Numbered from the stretch's first letter, positions 8,748 through 18,246 are shown. The stretch is 64,000 nt of DNA from an uncultured Oribacterium sp. (GCA_934270345.1 CAKQPT010000004.1:59363-123362), one strand, 5' to 3'. Notes: generated from the sequence alone by a model not told the origin. Program-made: numbers and translations.

Positions 8748-8871
8748 ATCGACTTATCTCCTTAAATCTGTATATCTTCGTTTTTCAAATGATGCCCTAT
8801 ATAATACACTCTTTCCGAAGCGCTGACAAGTTTTTATTATGAGGCCGGATTTCCCGGGCGTCCTGGCTGAA

Positions 8872-9708
8872 TCACTCGCCCTGAATGGCTTTGACAGCAT
8901 CGATGACGGTGCCGCGGAAACCGTGTTCCTCGAGGGATGCAATGCCGCGGATGGTTGCGCCGCCCGGTGAGCAGACATCGTCCTTCATCGCAGCCGGATG
9001 CTTGCCGCTCGCAAGCTGCAGTGCGGCGGTGCCTTCGAGCATCTTCGATACGAGCGGATATGCCGTCGCACGCGGAATGCCGTACATGACGGCTGCGTCA
9101 GCAAGCGCCTCCATGAAGACCTCCGCAAAGGCAGGCGCACAGCCGCCGATGATGCCGCCGATGTTGAGCTGTGCGGTCTCCACCGGAATCACCATGGAAA
9201 TCTTCTCGAGTAAGCTGTGAACCAGGGTTTCCTCCTCCGATGTAAGGCTTGTTTCCTTTTCCGCGATGAAAATTCCCTTTCCGACCGAAACCGGGATATT
9301 CGGGATCGTGCAGAGAAGGTGCGCAGATGCCGGAAGGATCTCCTCCTTCTCGTAACGTGCGAGGTCATAGCCCCAGGCTACGGAAACGACCAGCTTGTCA
9401 GCGAAGTGCGCTGCATATGGCTTGATGACCGTCGGAATCTTCACCGGCTTCACGGCGATAAAGATGAGGTCCGACGCATCGGCCACTTCTGCGACATCAT
9501 GGCAGGCATGAATACCGGCTGCGTTTTCAGCGCCTGATGGCGCAAGTGCAGAGATTTCCGCGCAACGCGCTGTGAGTTTCTCGAAGTGCCCGCCACAGGC
9601 ATAGATATTATCCGCCGGGATGCCCGCACGGATGAAGCCCTCGGCCACGGCGCCACCCATATTGCCTAAACCGATAAAACCGATATGAAGTTCATTCAGT
9701 GATTTCAT
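8872..9708 (-). CDS. proC: Pyrroline-5-carboxylate reductase
   Basis: Catalyses the last step of proline synthesis, NAD(P)H-dependent reduction of 1-pyrroline-5-carboxylate. It has 278 residues: a Rossmann loop IGFIGLGNMGGAVAEG near the N-terminus, FIAVKP at the end of the dinucleotide domain, and a C-terminal dimerisation domain with the signature DDVCSPGGATIRGIASLEEHGFR near 230-255 (cited by key residues SPGGAT and E-x-x-GFRG). Length matches the family. No other proline gene is nearby. Start ATG at 9706-9708 follows GAAAGGA. Confidence 0.93.
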   Translation of the reverse strand: MKSLNELHIGFIGLGNMGGAVAEGFIRAGIPADNIYACGGHFEKLTARCAEISALAPSGAENAAGIHACHDVAEVADASDLIFIAVKPVKIPTVIKPYAAHFADKLVVSVAWGYDLARYEKEEILPASAHLLCTIPNIPVSVGKGIFIAEKETSLTSEEETLVHSLLEKISMVIPVETAQLNIGGIIGGCAPAFAEVFMEALADAAVMYGIPRATAYPLVSKMLEGTAALQLASGKHPAAMKDDVCSPGGATIRGIASLEEHGFRGTVIDAVKAIQGE

Positions 9709-9911
9709 ATTTAAAATCCTTTCATAAAATACTCAGAGGTTTATGATACTCATTTCACAGGCGGGTCCCACTCATTCAGTGATGAGGCGTTATGACGACA
9801 CACCGCCCTACGCAATGGTTTTCCCTAGTGTAGGCCGAGGGCACCGCAGTGTCAAGATTTCACACTTCTGACGCAATAGCTTATTCCAGAAAAGGCATTG
9901 CTGAAAACAGT

Positions 9912-10145
9912 AGAGGTCAGGACGCCCGGAGGGCCAGCAACAGAAGCCATACGGAGAGTTCGTGAAGAATCAAAATCCCAGCCCTTAGAAGTACTTGGTG
10001 TATCTCTCCTTGGAACCCTCTAGCAACGCTGAGTTTTCATAAAGAAAACTCAGCGATTGCAGAGGGCCTAGTACTTCTTAGGGCTGGGATTTTAGAGTCT
10101 TCCGAACTCGGAGTACTGTGCTTCTGTTGCTGGCCCTCCGGGATC
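9912..10145. repeat. Long near-perfect inverted repeat (about 210-bp hairpin), repeat family copy B
   Basis: The left arm runs from about 9921 to 10034 and the right arm from about 10040 to 10145. The centre is a perfect 12-bp stem (CGCTGAGTTTTC/GAAAACTCAGCG) with a 5-base loop. Further out, CCCTCT-GCAA, AAATCCCAGCCC-TAAGAAGTACT and CCCGGAGGGCCAGCAACAGAAGC pair with their counterparts, with few bulges. The outer parts of both arms match the dispersed repeat family (CATACGGAGAG, GGCCCTCCGGG), so this copy looks like two repeat units in inverted array. No gene was found in it. Confidence 0.75.
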
Positions 10146-10161
10146 CTGATTCGACGCTCTG

Positions 10162-10306
10162 GCAAACGCAATCGGGCATTACCTGCTCCTTCGTCGCAGG
10201 AACGCCCGATCATGTGGCATTGCCACATAGCCCAGCGAAAAGAAGAGTCCGAAAAAGCATGCGAGCATGTTTTTTCGGACTCTTCTTTTCGCTGGACTGC
10301 GTTTGC
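10162..10306. other. Multi-branched palindromic element between atpC and proC (possible structured RNA or terminator)
   Basis: An outer 9-bp stem (GCAAACGCA 10162-10170 with TGCGTTTGC 10298-10306) encloses three hairpins. These are ATCGGGC/GCCCGAT (10171-10177/10204-10210), ATGTGGCA/TGCCACAT (10212-10219/10221-10228), and a 64-base hairpin (10232-10295) with a perfect 25-bp stem that continues for about 7 more pairs to a GA turn. It lies 10 bases past the atpC stop, so on the minus strand it would end the atp transcript. It has no conventional T tract. Strand of action is unknown. Confidence 0.6.
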
Positions 10307-10315
10307 AACGGCTGG

Positions 10316-10744
10316 TCAGATGTAGTGCTTCTTCTGTGACGAAAATTCCAGTCGTGACAGTGCGCGGGCGAGGGATGACTGGGTCATCTTGAATTCACCG
10401 ACGGACTGCTTCTGGCGGAGCTGCTCGAGGGCACGCTCCTTCGCCTCCTCCGCACGACGCACATCGATTTCCTCCGCGGTTTCGCAGGTATCGACGAGCA
10501 CCGTGATTCGGTTGTTCGCACAGTTCATGATGCCGCTGCTGACGAGGACTTCGATGCGCTCGCCGTCCGGCTTCACGATTTCCATCGGTCCGGTTTCGAC
10601 AGCCACAACACATGGCGCATGATGCGCCATCAGGCCACGGAAGCCATCCGAAGTATTGATTTTCAGATACTGTGCATGCTCATCATAAAAAACCTTATTC
10701 GATGCAATCACCTGTAAACTGAACAGTGCTGGTGTGTCTGCCAT
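10316..10744 (-). CDS. atpC: F1Fo ATP synthase epsilon subunit
   Basis: 142 residues: an N-terminal beta-sandwich (about 1-90, with FSLQVIASNKVFYDE and MAHHAPCV) and a C-terminal helical hairpin (EIDVRRAEEAKERALEQL). This central-stalk subunit couples gamma rotation to F1 and can inhibit ATP hydrolysis. It is the last gene of the atp operon, 20 bp after atpD, with AGAGAGG before ATG at 10742-10744. The massive hairpin element begins about 10 bp past its stop. Confidence 0.92.
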   Translation of the reverse strand: MADTPALFSLQVIASNKVFYDEHAQYLKINTSDGFRGLMAHHAPCVVAVETGPMEIVKPDGERIEVLVSSGIMNCANNRITVLVDTCETAEEIDVRRAEEAKERALEQLRQKQSVGEFKMTQSSLARALSRLEFSSQKKHYI

Positions 10745-10764
10745 TTCAAAACCTCTCTCAACAT

Positions 10765-12177
<1,413 letters not shown>

Positions 12178-12272
12178 TCAACCTTTCTAACAGATGAGGC
12201 CAATGCTTCCGCCGTGCCCTCATCACGTCTCTCTTATCTCTCAAAACCACCACGTCATGTCTTCCGACATCA

Positions 12273-13181
12273 CTACTTCCGCTGCTGCGCGCGGGCGCCT
12301 GCGGCGATCTCCGTGATTTCCTGTGTGATCTGTGCCTGACGCTGCCGATTATACTGAATGCTCAGCTGCTGCTTCAGCTTGTTACCACTCCGGTTCGCGG
12401 CATCCATCGCGGTCATACGTGCGTTCTGCTCCGAGCAGAAGGACTCGACCAGCGCACTGTAGATGAAACCGTTCAGATAATCCGGGATGACATTGTCGAT
12501 GATGGCCTTCGGTGTCGGACGCATACGGAACTCCTCCATACCCGCGACCATCGGCACCGTCGTTTCCAGCACGCCGCCGTTCAGCTTATCCAGCGGAAGC
12601 AGCTGCTCGGTCTCGGTGACCATCTCCAGACTGTTCTTCATACGTGTATACACGATGTAGAGCGCATCGAACTCATGTGCCTCGAAGAGATCCAGCATAT
12701 GACCCGTGATGACACGTGCCCGATGCAGGGTCGGATTCTGCGCCGTATAGTGGAAGTGGTGCGCGATCGGCTCGTTCTGTGCATGGAAGTAGGCACGGCC
12801 CATCTCGCCGACGACGAACAGCTGATGATTCGGACGCTCCCGGAGGATCTCCTCGGTCCGCTTGATCACATTATGATTATAGGCACCAGCGAGGCCCTTA
12901 TCCGCTGTCACGCAGATGACCGCCGTCTTATAATCCCTCGGTTCCATCGTTTCACGAACCGAACGACGCACATCCAGGTATGGATGCGTGAAATCCTCCG
13001 GCAGATGACGCAGGATACGCTGGATCATCGTCTGCAGCGTATAGAAATACGGCTCGGTCTTCGCCAGATCCGTCTTTGCCTTCCGGAGCTTCGTACTGGA
13101 GATGAGGTACATGGCGTTGGTGATTTTCAGCGTATTATCGATGCTCGAGATACGGTCCCGAAGCTCTCTTGTTGTTGCCAT
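12273..13181 (-). CDS. atpG: F1Fo ATP synthase gamma subunit
   Basis: The rotor shaft of F1. 302 residues starting MATTRELRDRISSIDNTLKITNAM, a typical gamma N-terminal helix, and ending in the long C-terminal helix (MDAANRSGNKLKQQLSIQYNRQRQAQITQEI region, cited by position 260-290). The reading frame is open upstream to 13277, but GGAG at the right distance supports ATG 13179-13181. The stretch between it and the fused alpha gene contains a CCAATGCTTCC inverted pair. Confidence 0.94.
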   Translation of the reverse strand: MATTRELRDRISSIDNTLKITNAMYLISSTKLRKAKTDLAKTEPYFYTLQTMIQRILRHLPEDFTHPYLDVRRSVRETMEPRDYKTAVICVTADKGLAGAYNHNVIKRTEEILRERPNHQLFVVGEMGRAYFHAQNEPIAHHFHYTAQNPTLHRARVITGHMLDLFEAHEFDALYIVYTRMKNSLEMVTETEQLLPLDKLNGGVLETTVPMVAGMEEFRMRPTPKAIIDNVIPDYLNGFIYSALVESFCSEQNARMTAMDAANRSGNKLKQQLSIQYNRQRQAQITQEITEIAAGARAQQRK

Positions 13182-13198
13182 GATGTACTCCTGTCTTC

Positions 13199-13282
13199 GA
13201 CCAATGCTTCCCGCCGGCATCCTCATGTCCCGGAGCCCGTTCGACTCCGCTGCGTGACGATGCTTCGCCGGAAGCATTGGCG
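13199..13282. repeat. Inverted pair of the CCAATGCTTCC motif between atpG and the delta-alpha gene
   Basis: CCAATGCTTCC at 13201-13211 is mirrored by GGAAGCATTGG at 13270-13280, and GCCGGC/GCCGGA parts extend the pairing. It could fold as a hairpin in the atp mRNA. The same core occurs elsewhere in the window as AGCATTGGCC (see findings). Confidence 0.5.
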
Positions 13283-13298
13283 CTATATGATGAAACGC

Positions 13299-15347
13299 TT
13301 AGACTGCGCTCGTGCTTTCCGTTGACTTGTGCTCGCTGTCCCAGATCTTCAGGAACTCGTCGGCGACCGTCAGAATGCTCTTCTTCGCATCGTCATCGAG
13401 CACCTTTGAAATCTCGAGGTTCTTACCGATCTCTGGATAGCGCTGTGCGAAATACGTGAGCATCTCGCCCTGGAATGCCTTCACATGCTTCGGCTCGACC
13501 GTCATCAGCTTCTTATTTAAAGCTGTGACGAGGGTGATGACCTGATCGGACAGCGACATCGGATGACCGAGCGGCTGCTTCAGAAGCTCCATGAGCACCT
13601 TGCCCTGGGTCAGGAGATCACGGGTGTTCTGATCGAGATCCGAGGAGAACTGCGTGAAGACGGCCATCTCACGATACTGCGCGAGATCGATACGGAGGGA
13701 GCCGGAGGCCTTCTTCATGGCCTTCGCCTGCGCCGCACCACCGACTCGGGATACGGAAAGACCGACGTTGACGGCCGGGCGCTGACCCTCGAAGAAGAGG
13801 TTGCTCTCGAGGAAGATCTGACCATCGGTGATGGAGATGACGTTCGTCGGGATATAAGCCGATACATCACCATCCTGAGTCTCGATGATCGGAAGTGCGG
13901 TGATGGAGCCACCACCGAGCTTCTCACTGAGACGGCAGGAACGCTCGAGGAGTCTCGAGTGCAGATAGAAGACATCGCCAGGATACGCCTCACGTCCCGG
14001 TGCACGACCGAGAAGCAGTGACAGCGCACGGTAGGCGACGGCGTGCTTACTGAGGTCATCGTAGACGATCAGGACATCCTGTCCCTTGTACATGAAGTAC
14101 TCGGCGAGGGAGGTCGCCGCATACGGCGCGATGTACTGGATCGGCGCCGGGTCAGCCGCGGTGGCCGCCATGACGCAGGTGTACTTCATCGCATCGTGCT
14201 TCTTCAGATTCTCGACGAGCGAAGCGACGGTCGACTCCTTCTGACCGATGGCGACATAGATACAGATACAGTTCTTGTCGGCCTGATTCAGGATCGTATC
14301 CATCGCGATGGAGGTCTTACCGGTCTGACGATCGCCGATGATCAGCTCACGCTGTCCACGACCGATCGGGAACATCGAGTCGATTGCGAGGATACCGGTC
14401 TGCAGCGGCTCATTGACCGGCTGACGATCGATGATGCCCGGTGCCGGCTGCTCGATGGCACGGTACTCGTCCTCATGGATCGGACCGAGGCCGTCGATCG
14501 GCTCACCGAGGGCGTTCACGACACGACCGAGGTAGTCGTTGGATACCGGCACACCGGCCATACGACCGGTACGCATACCGCGGCTGCCCTCACCGAGTCC
14601 GGCCTCGTCACCGAAGAGGATGACACCGATGCGGTTCCGCTCGATGTTCTGTACCATACCCTTGGTGCCGTTATCAAACTCGATGACCTCACCATACATG
14701 GCATGATCGAGGCCGTTCATGATGGCGATACCATCACCGACGCTCTCGATGAAGCCGATTTCCTTCTTCTCGGCCTTCAGGTCGAAGCTTGAGATGCCCT
14801 TCTGAAGGATCGTCAGGATGTCGGCATCGCTCGCGAGGCTGGAACGGGTATTCCGGATCTGCTCGAGGAACTGATTCCGGCGGCCGCTCGTCGACCAGTC
14901 GTACTGATCATTGCCCACCTCGAGGATGAAGCCGCCACCAAGCGCCTTATCCTCGCACATCTCAAAATCAAAGTGCTGTGTCTTATACTTATCAAAAACG
15001 AACTTCTGAATATTCAGGAGCTGCTTCTCCGTCGGCTTCGTCACATAGCGAAGGCGGACCTGGATCTGGCGCTCTGCATTTGCACGGATCTCACCGTACT
15101 GCTGTGCGATGTCCTTCCAGCTTCCGAGCGCATTCTGCTCACAGAGAAGCTTCAGGGTATCGCGCACCTCGGTCGGGAACACACTGTCGATGATGGTGTT
15201 TCTCTTCTCCAGTGACACGGTCGGATCACCGAGCTCGGAAAGGGTTTCCGGCAGGACCTCAAAGATACGTGAGGTCGAACTCATCACGCTCGGAGAAACC
15301 TGCAGCTGAATCAAACGTTCTGCAATCTCTCTTGCATTCTGCGTCAT
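13299..15347 (-). CDS. atpHA: Fused F1Fo ATP synthase delta-alpha subunit
   Basis: One 682-residue frame joins two normally separate proteins. Residues 1 to about 165 are an OSCP/delta subunit, from the N-terminal helical bundle to the conserved DKALGGGFILEVGNDQYD (133-150). Residues about 176-682 are alpha: ILQKGISSFDL, then ESVGDGIAIMNGL, a P-loop GDRQTGKT at 338-345, the arginine-finger region VSRVGGAAQ and the C-terminal helical domain. Between residues 131 and 205 there is no Met and no ribosome binding site that would restart translation. The alpha N-terminal helix that normally docks delta is replaced by the junction. Start ATG at 15345-15347 overlaps the atpF end region with GGAGG at 8 bases. 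No separate atpH or atpA is present. With three alpha copies per F1, this fusion should yield three delta domains. Confidence 0.9.
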   Translation of the reverse strand: MTQNAREIAERLIQLQVSPSVMSSTSRIFEVLPETLSELGDPTVSLEKRNTIIDSVFPTEVRDTLKLLCEQNALGSWKDIAQQYGEIRANAERQIQVRLRYVTKPTEKQLLNIQKFVFDKYKTQHFDFEMCEDKALGGGFILEVGNDQYDWSTSGRRNQFLEQIRNTRSSLASDADILTILQKGISSFDLKAEKKEIGFIESVGDGIAIMNGLDHAMYGEVIEFDNGTKGMVQNIERNRIGVILFGDEAGLGEGSRGMRTGRMAGVPVSNDYLGRVVNALGEPIDGLGPIHEDEYRAIEQPAPGIIDRQPVNEPLQTGILAIDSMFPIGRGQRELIIGDRQTGKTSIAMDTILNQADKNCICIYVAIGQKESTVASLVENLKKHDAMKYTCVMAATAADPAPIQYIAPYAATSLAEYFMYKGQDVLIVYDDLSKHAVAYRALSLLLGRAPGREAYPGDVFYLHSRLLERSCRLSEKLGGGSITALPIIETQDGDVSAYIPTNVISITDGQIFLESNLFFEGQRPAVNVGLSVSRVGGAAQAKAMKKASGSLRIDLAQYREMAVFTQFSSDLDQNTRDLLTQGKVLMELLKQPLGHPMSLSDQVITLVTALNKKLMTVEPKHVKAFQGEMLTYFAQRYPEIGKNLEISKVLDDDAKKSILTVADEFLKIWDSEHKSTESTSAV

Positions 15348-15350
15348 CGC

Positions 15351-15857
15351 TTATGCCTCCTTCGTGCCGTTCGGCTGCTGCCCCTCACTGTCGTTCAGGA
15401 ACTGATCAAACAGCTGGCTGTCGTTCGCTGCACTGTCATGAGAGGTCGCAATCTTATAGGCTGCCTGTGCGACAAGCACGGCCATCTGCTGCTGCATCTC
15501 ATGCTGCTTCGTCTCGGCATCCTTCTCGGCCTGGATCTTCGCCTCGGCGATGATCTTGTCGGCCTTCTTGTTTGCGTTGTGGATGATCTCGTCGTACTCC
15601 TTCGACGCATCGATCTTCGCCTGATTGATGGTCTCCTGGCGCTCCGTCTCGATGTTCGAGAGGCTCGCCTCATACTTCTCCTTCAGCGCTGCTGCCTCCT
15701 GATTGACGGCATCTGCGTTCTTAAACGATGCCTCGATCTCACTCTGACGCTTCTCGAGGATCGCGCGCACCGGCTTGAAGAGGAACTTCTTCATAAGGAA
15801 AGCCAGGAACAGCAGGTTGATCACGGTAAATAATAAGTTGATATCTACTCTTAACAT
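15351..15857 (-). CDS. atpF: F1Fo ATP synthase b subunit
   Basis: The peripheral stalk, 168 residues. One N-terminal membrane helix (about 5-25, INLLFTVINLLFLAFLM) precedes a long charged coiled coil (30-140) with KFLFKPVRAILEKRQSEI. A single b gene implies a homodimer. The 3' end carries an extra Asn/Gly/Gln-rich tail. Its stop is 3 bp from the start of the delta-alpha gene, and the ribosome binding site of that gene lies within atpF. Confidence 0.93.
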   Translation of the reverse strand: MLRVDINLLFTVINLLFLAFLMKKFLFKPVRAILEKRQSEIEASFKNADAVNQEAAALKEKYEASLSNIETERQETINQAKIDASKEYDEIIHNANKKADKIIAEAKIQAEKDAETKQHEMQQQMAVLVAQAAYKIATSHDSAANDSQLFDQFLNDSEGQQPNGTKEA

Positions 15858-15900
15858 GTTTCTTCTCCTGTCTTCACTGTACTACTGTCTCAAACAAAGA

Positions 15901-16122
15901 TCAGCCCAGGAAGAAGATGCAGAGGATACCGAGAACAAAGCCGTAGATCGCGGTTGCCTCGGCGAGGGCGCAGCCCAGAAGAAGGATTCTCATGATTTTG
16001 CCGTCTGCCTCCGGCTGTCTTGCGATGGCCTCTGCTGCCTTACCAGTTGCGATACCGATGGAAAGACCTGCACCGATGCAGGCGAATGCTGCTAAACCGA
16101 CACCAATTGCTGTTACGCTCAT
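15901..16122 (-). CDS. atpE: F1Fo ATP synthase c subunit
   Basis: The ring proteolipid, 73 residues in two membrane helices joined by the polar ARQPEADG loop. The ion-binding Glu lies in the second helix (CALAEATAIYGF). By alignment with the Na+-type c subunit of Ilyobacter, the Gln of helix 1 is Ile (GLSIGIATGKA) and the Ser after the Glu is Ala. These are not the Na+ ligands, so proton coupling is the better guess. A good GGAGAAAAATT ribosome binding site precedes ATG at 16120-16122. Confidence 0.95.
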   Translation of the reverse strand: MSVTAIGVGLAAFACIGAGLSIGIATGKAAEAIARQPEADGKIMRILLLGCALAEATAIYGFVLGILCIFFLG

Positions 16123-16308
16123 AATTTTTCTCCTTTAAATTCATTTACAAATCAGCGACCATCACGGCTTATTCTGTTCTGGATGGTCGTCCGATGTCTA
16201 CCGCTCTTCATGTCGAAATGAAGGGGCTGTTTCACATTTGCTGCGTGACGATCTCCCGGTCGACGGCATTGGCCGAATCCGGGGAGACGGTCGCAGGACG
16301 GCTGCGGT

Positions 16309-16995
16309 TTACTCCACCGCGTCCTGGATGTAAAGCGATGTCAGGAATACGAAGACGTACGCCTGAATCAGTCCGTCGAATATATCAAAATAGAGACTGA
16401 AGATGGCCGGGATTCCTACCGGAACTACCATCTTGATGAGCTCCATGATGATAAATGCGCCGAGGACGTTACCGAAAAGTCGCATGCACAGGGACAGCGG
16501 GCGAATCACCAGCTCGAGGATGTTGATCGGTGTAACGATCGCAACCGGCTGTGAAAAGCTCTTCAGCCAGCCCTTCGCGCCCTTCGCGCGGATACCCGCG
16601 ACCTCGATCAGTACGATACTGATGAGTGAAAGACCGACGGTGACATTCAGATCCTTGGTCGGCGGCTTCAGTCCGAACAGGCCGATCACGTTGGACACTC
16701 CGATATAGATGAGGATGACGGAAATCAGGGTTCCATACTGCTTTCCCTTCTCCCCCAGCATCCCGTTGATGAAGTTGTCCAGGAAGGTGACGATCATTTC
16801 TGCGACCTGCTGACGTTTACCCGGGTTGTGTACCTTCAGGTTCGAGCCCAGATAAATGGAAAGCGCAGCCAGCACAGCCATGATCACCCAGGTGATGACG
16901 GTCGATTCGGCAACTTGAATCCCTCCGAACACCGGAATCGTGAATGCAGTGGCGACCTGCAGCTGTTCCTGGAGTTCCGAAGTAAATTGCTCCAT
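16309..16995 (-). CDS. atpB: F1Fo ATP synthase a subunit
   Basis: The stator channel subunit, 228 residues and five to six membrane helices. The essential Arg lies in RPLSLCMRLFGNVLGA, and the last helices contain FDIFDGLIQAYVFVFLTSLYI. The frame is open to 17100, but GGAGGTAGTAGA directly before ATG 16993-16995 marks the start. First gene of the atp operon; no atpI lies upstream. About 165 bp of leader with a terminator precedes it. Confidence 0.93.
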   Translation of the reverse strand: MEQFTSELQEQLQVATAFTIPVFGGIQVAESTVITWVIMAVLAALSIYLGSNLKVHNPGKRQQVAEMIVTFLDNFINGMLGEKGKQYGTLISVILIYIGVSNVIGLFGLKPPTKDLNVTVGLSLISIVLIEVAGIRAKGAKGWLKSFSQPVAIVTPINILELVIRPLSLCMRLFGNVLGAFIIMELIKMVVPVGIPAIFSLYFDIFDGLIQAYVFVFLTSLYIQDAVE

Positions 16996-16999
16996 TCTA

Positions 17000-17134
17000 C
17001 TACCTCCATTTTCTTTTACGTAAGCGCTCGAGAGGGATACCGCTCCGGGTACTGTGTGCAATAAAAAAATTCCGTACCGAAACCGGCCAACGGAATTCAT
17101 CTATGCAGGGCAGCCCCCTTTTCCGGGCAGGCAT
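17000..17134 (-). CDS. Possible 44-residue upstream reading frame in the atp leader
   Basis: ATG at 17132-17134 has a GGGAG ribosome binding site 4 bases away. The frame begins MPARKRGLPCIDEFRWPVS, runs through the leader terminator and stops with TAG just 4 bases before the atpB ATG, inside the atpB ribosome binding site. It is Arg-rich and resembles no known protein. Its position suggests that translation could open the hairpin or couple to atpB. It may equally be chance. Confidence 0.3.
   Translation of the reverse strand: MPARKRGLPCIDEFRWPVSVRNFFIAHSTRSGIPLERLRKRKWR
17062..17097 (-). terminator. Leader terminator (candidate attenuator) of the atp operon
   Basis: On the minus strand AATTCCGT...ACGGAATT (17090-17097 with 17068-17075), with an inner CCG/CGG pair, is followed directly by seven T residues. 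It lies between the atp promoter (17160-17187) and atpB (16995), and no minus-strand gene lies upstream that it could end. Confidence 0.6.
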
Positions 17135-17159
17135 GGTGCTCCCGATTACTTCGGTTGCT

Positions 17160-17187
17160 ATTATATTCCGCTTTTTTTCATATTCAA
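17160..17187 (-). promoter_or_regulatory. Candidate promoter of the atp operon
   Basis: TTGAAT (17182-17187, minus) and TATAAT (17160-17165, minus) are separated by 16 bases. The distance to atpB leaves a leader of about 160 bases. The rest of the 308-bp gap to the divergent LysR gene is AT-rich with no further gene. Confidence 0.6.
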
Positions 17188-17303
17188 GCCGTATTTTTTA
17201 TATATTTATCATGTCATTTTGACTTAGATTGTTCATTTTGATATATTAATCACAGGCTTAAATTGTATTTTTGGAGATAATCTCCATTGGCGAAGGAGTC
17301 CCT

Positions 17304-18194
17304 ATGGTTTCGTATGATTACTATCGTATCTTCTATTATGTCGGCAGCTGCCGCAGCTTCACGCAGGCGGCGCGCATGCTCGGCTCGAATCAGCCGAATG
17401 TGAGCCGTGCGATGAACAGCCTCGAGGCAGAGCTCGGCTGTAAGCTCATGCACCGCGGAAAACGCGGCATCACGCTGACGCAGGTCGGGCAGAAGCTCTA
17501 CGAGCATGTGGCGATCGCGTATGAGCAGCTGAGCTTCGGCGAGCGCGAGCTCCGGAAGGATGTCAATATGGAGACCGGTCATGTCACCATCGCCGCCTCC
17601 GAGAACGCCCTGCGTCTCGTACTGCTGCCGGTGCTCCGGGAATTCAAGAAGCGCTTCCCGGAGATCAGCATCAGTATCTCGAATCATTCGACGCCGCGTG
17701 CGCTGAAGGCACTCCGAAACGGTCTCGCGGACATCGCCCTCGTGACCACGCCACTGGCGGTCCACGGTACGCTCTCGATGGAGCCGCTCTTTACCTTTAA
17801 GGAGATTCCCCTCGTCGGTCCGGGTCTCCGGCACCTCGCCGAGCAGCCAATGTCTCTGCGTGAGCTCGATACCTATCCGCTCATCAGCGTCGGCCGCGAC
17901 ACCGGCACCCGCGAGCTCTATGTGCAGTACTTTCTGAATCATCAGCTGCCGTTCGATCCGGAGCTGGAGGCTTCCTCCACGGACCAGATCCTGCCGATGG
18001 TGGCGTATGATCTCGGGATCGGCTTCTATCCGGAGGCACTCGCGCGGGATGCACTCGCACGTGGCGAGGTCTACCGCATCCAGCTCACGGATCCGCTGCC
18101 GGACCGGACCTTCTGTGCGGTCGTCGACCAGTCGCGTTCGCTGTCGACGGCGGCGGAGACGCTGCTGCAGGAGTTCGTTAAACTTCGGCATTAA
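17304..18194 (+). CDS. LysR-family transcriptional regulator
   Basis: 296 residues. An N-terminal winged helix (about 1-60: FYYVGSCRSFTQAARMLGSNQPNVSRAMNSLE, cited by the FTQAARMLG and SRAMNSLE motifs) is followed by a LysR substrate-binding domain (about 90-296) with GHVTIAASENAL and LVGPGLRHL. ATG 17304 has AAGGAG six bases upstream; an earlier in-frame start at 17271 lacks one. It is divergent from the atp operon and shares its 308-bp upstream region, so control of atp genes is possible, but LysR proteins more often control a metabolic neighbour and none is evident. It ends at a strong bidirectional terminator. Confidence 0.88.
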   Translation: MVSYDYYRIFYYVGSCRSFTQAARMLGSNQPNVSRAMNSLEAELGCKLMHRGKRGITLTQVGQKLYEHVAIAYEQLSFGERELRKDVNMETGHVTIAASENALRLVLLPVLREFKKRFPEISISISNHSTPRALKALRNGLADIALVTTPLAVHGTLSMEPLFTFKEIPLVGPGLRHLAEQPMSLRELDTYPLISVGRDTGTRELYVQYFLNHQLPFDPELEASSTDQILPMVAYDLGIGFYPEALARDALARGEVYRIQLTDPLPDRTFCAVVDQSRSLSTAAETLLQEFVKLRH

Positions 18195-18239
18195 AAAACT
18201 CCGTTGGAGAGGGGCAGCCCCTTTCCAACGGAGTTTTTA
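18193..18239. terminator. Bidirectional terminator between LysR and the NlpC/P60 gene
   Basis: AAAAACTCCGTTGG pairs perfectly with CCAACGGAGTTTTT around a loop that contains a further GGGGC/GCCCC stem. A- and T-runs flank both arms, so it serves the converging genes on both strands. Confidence 0.9.
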
Positions 18240-18246
18240 ATATTTA

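Noticed and set aside
10162..10306. Possible retron msr-msd.
   Set aside because: No reverse transcriptase gene lies nearby, and the element is flanked by atpC and proC only.
14830..14900. Delta-alpha fusion as the product of a frameshift error between two genes.
   Set aside because: The junction reads in frame with sensible sequence on both sides, no stop codon or start codon remnant is visible, and the alpha N-terminal helix aligns directly after the delta C-terminus. An assembly error is still possible, but nothing in the sequence points to it.
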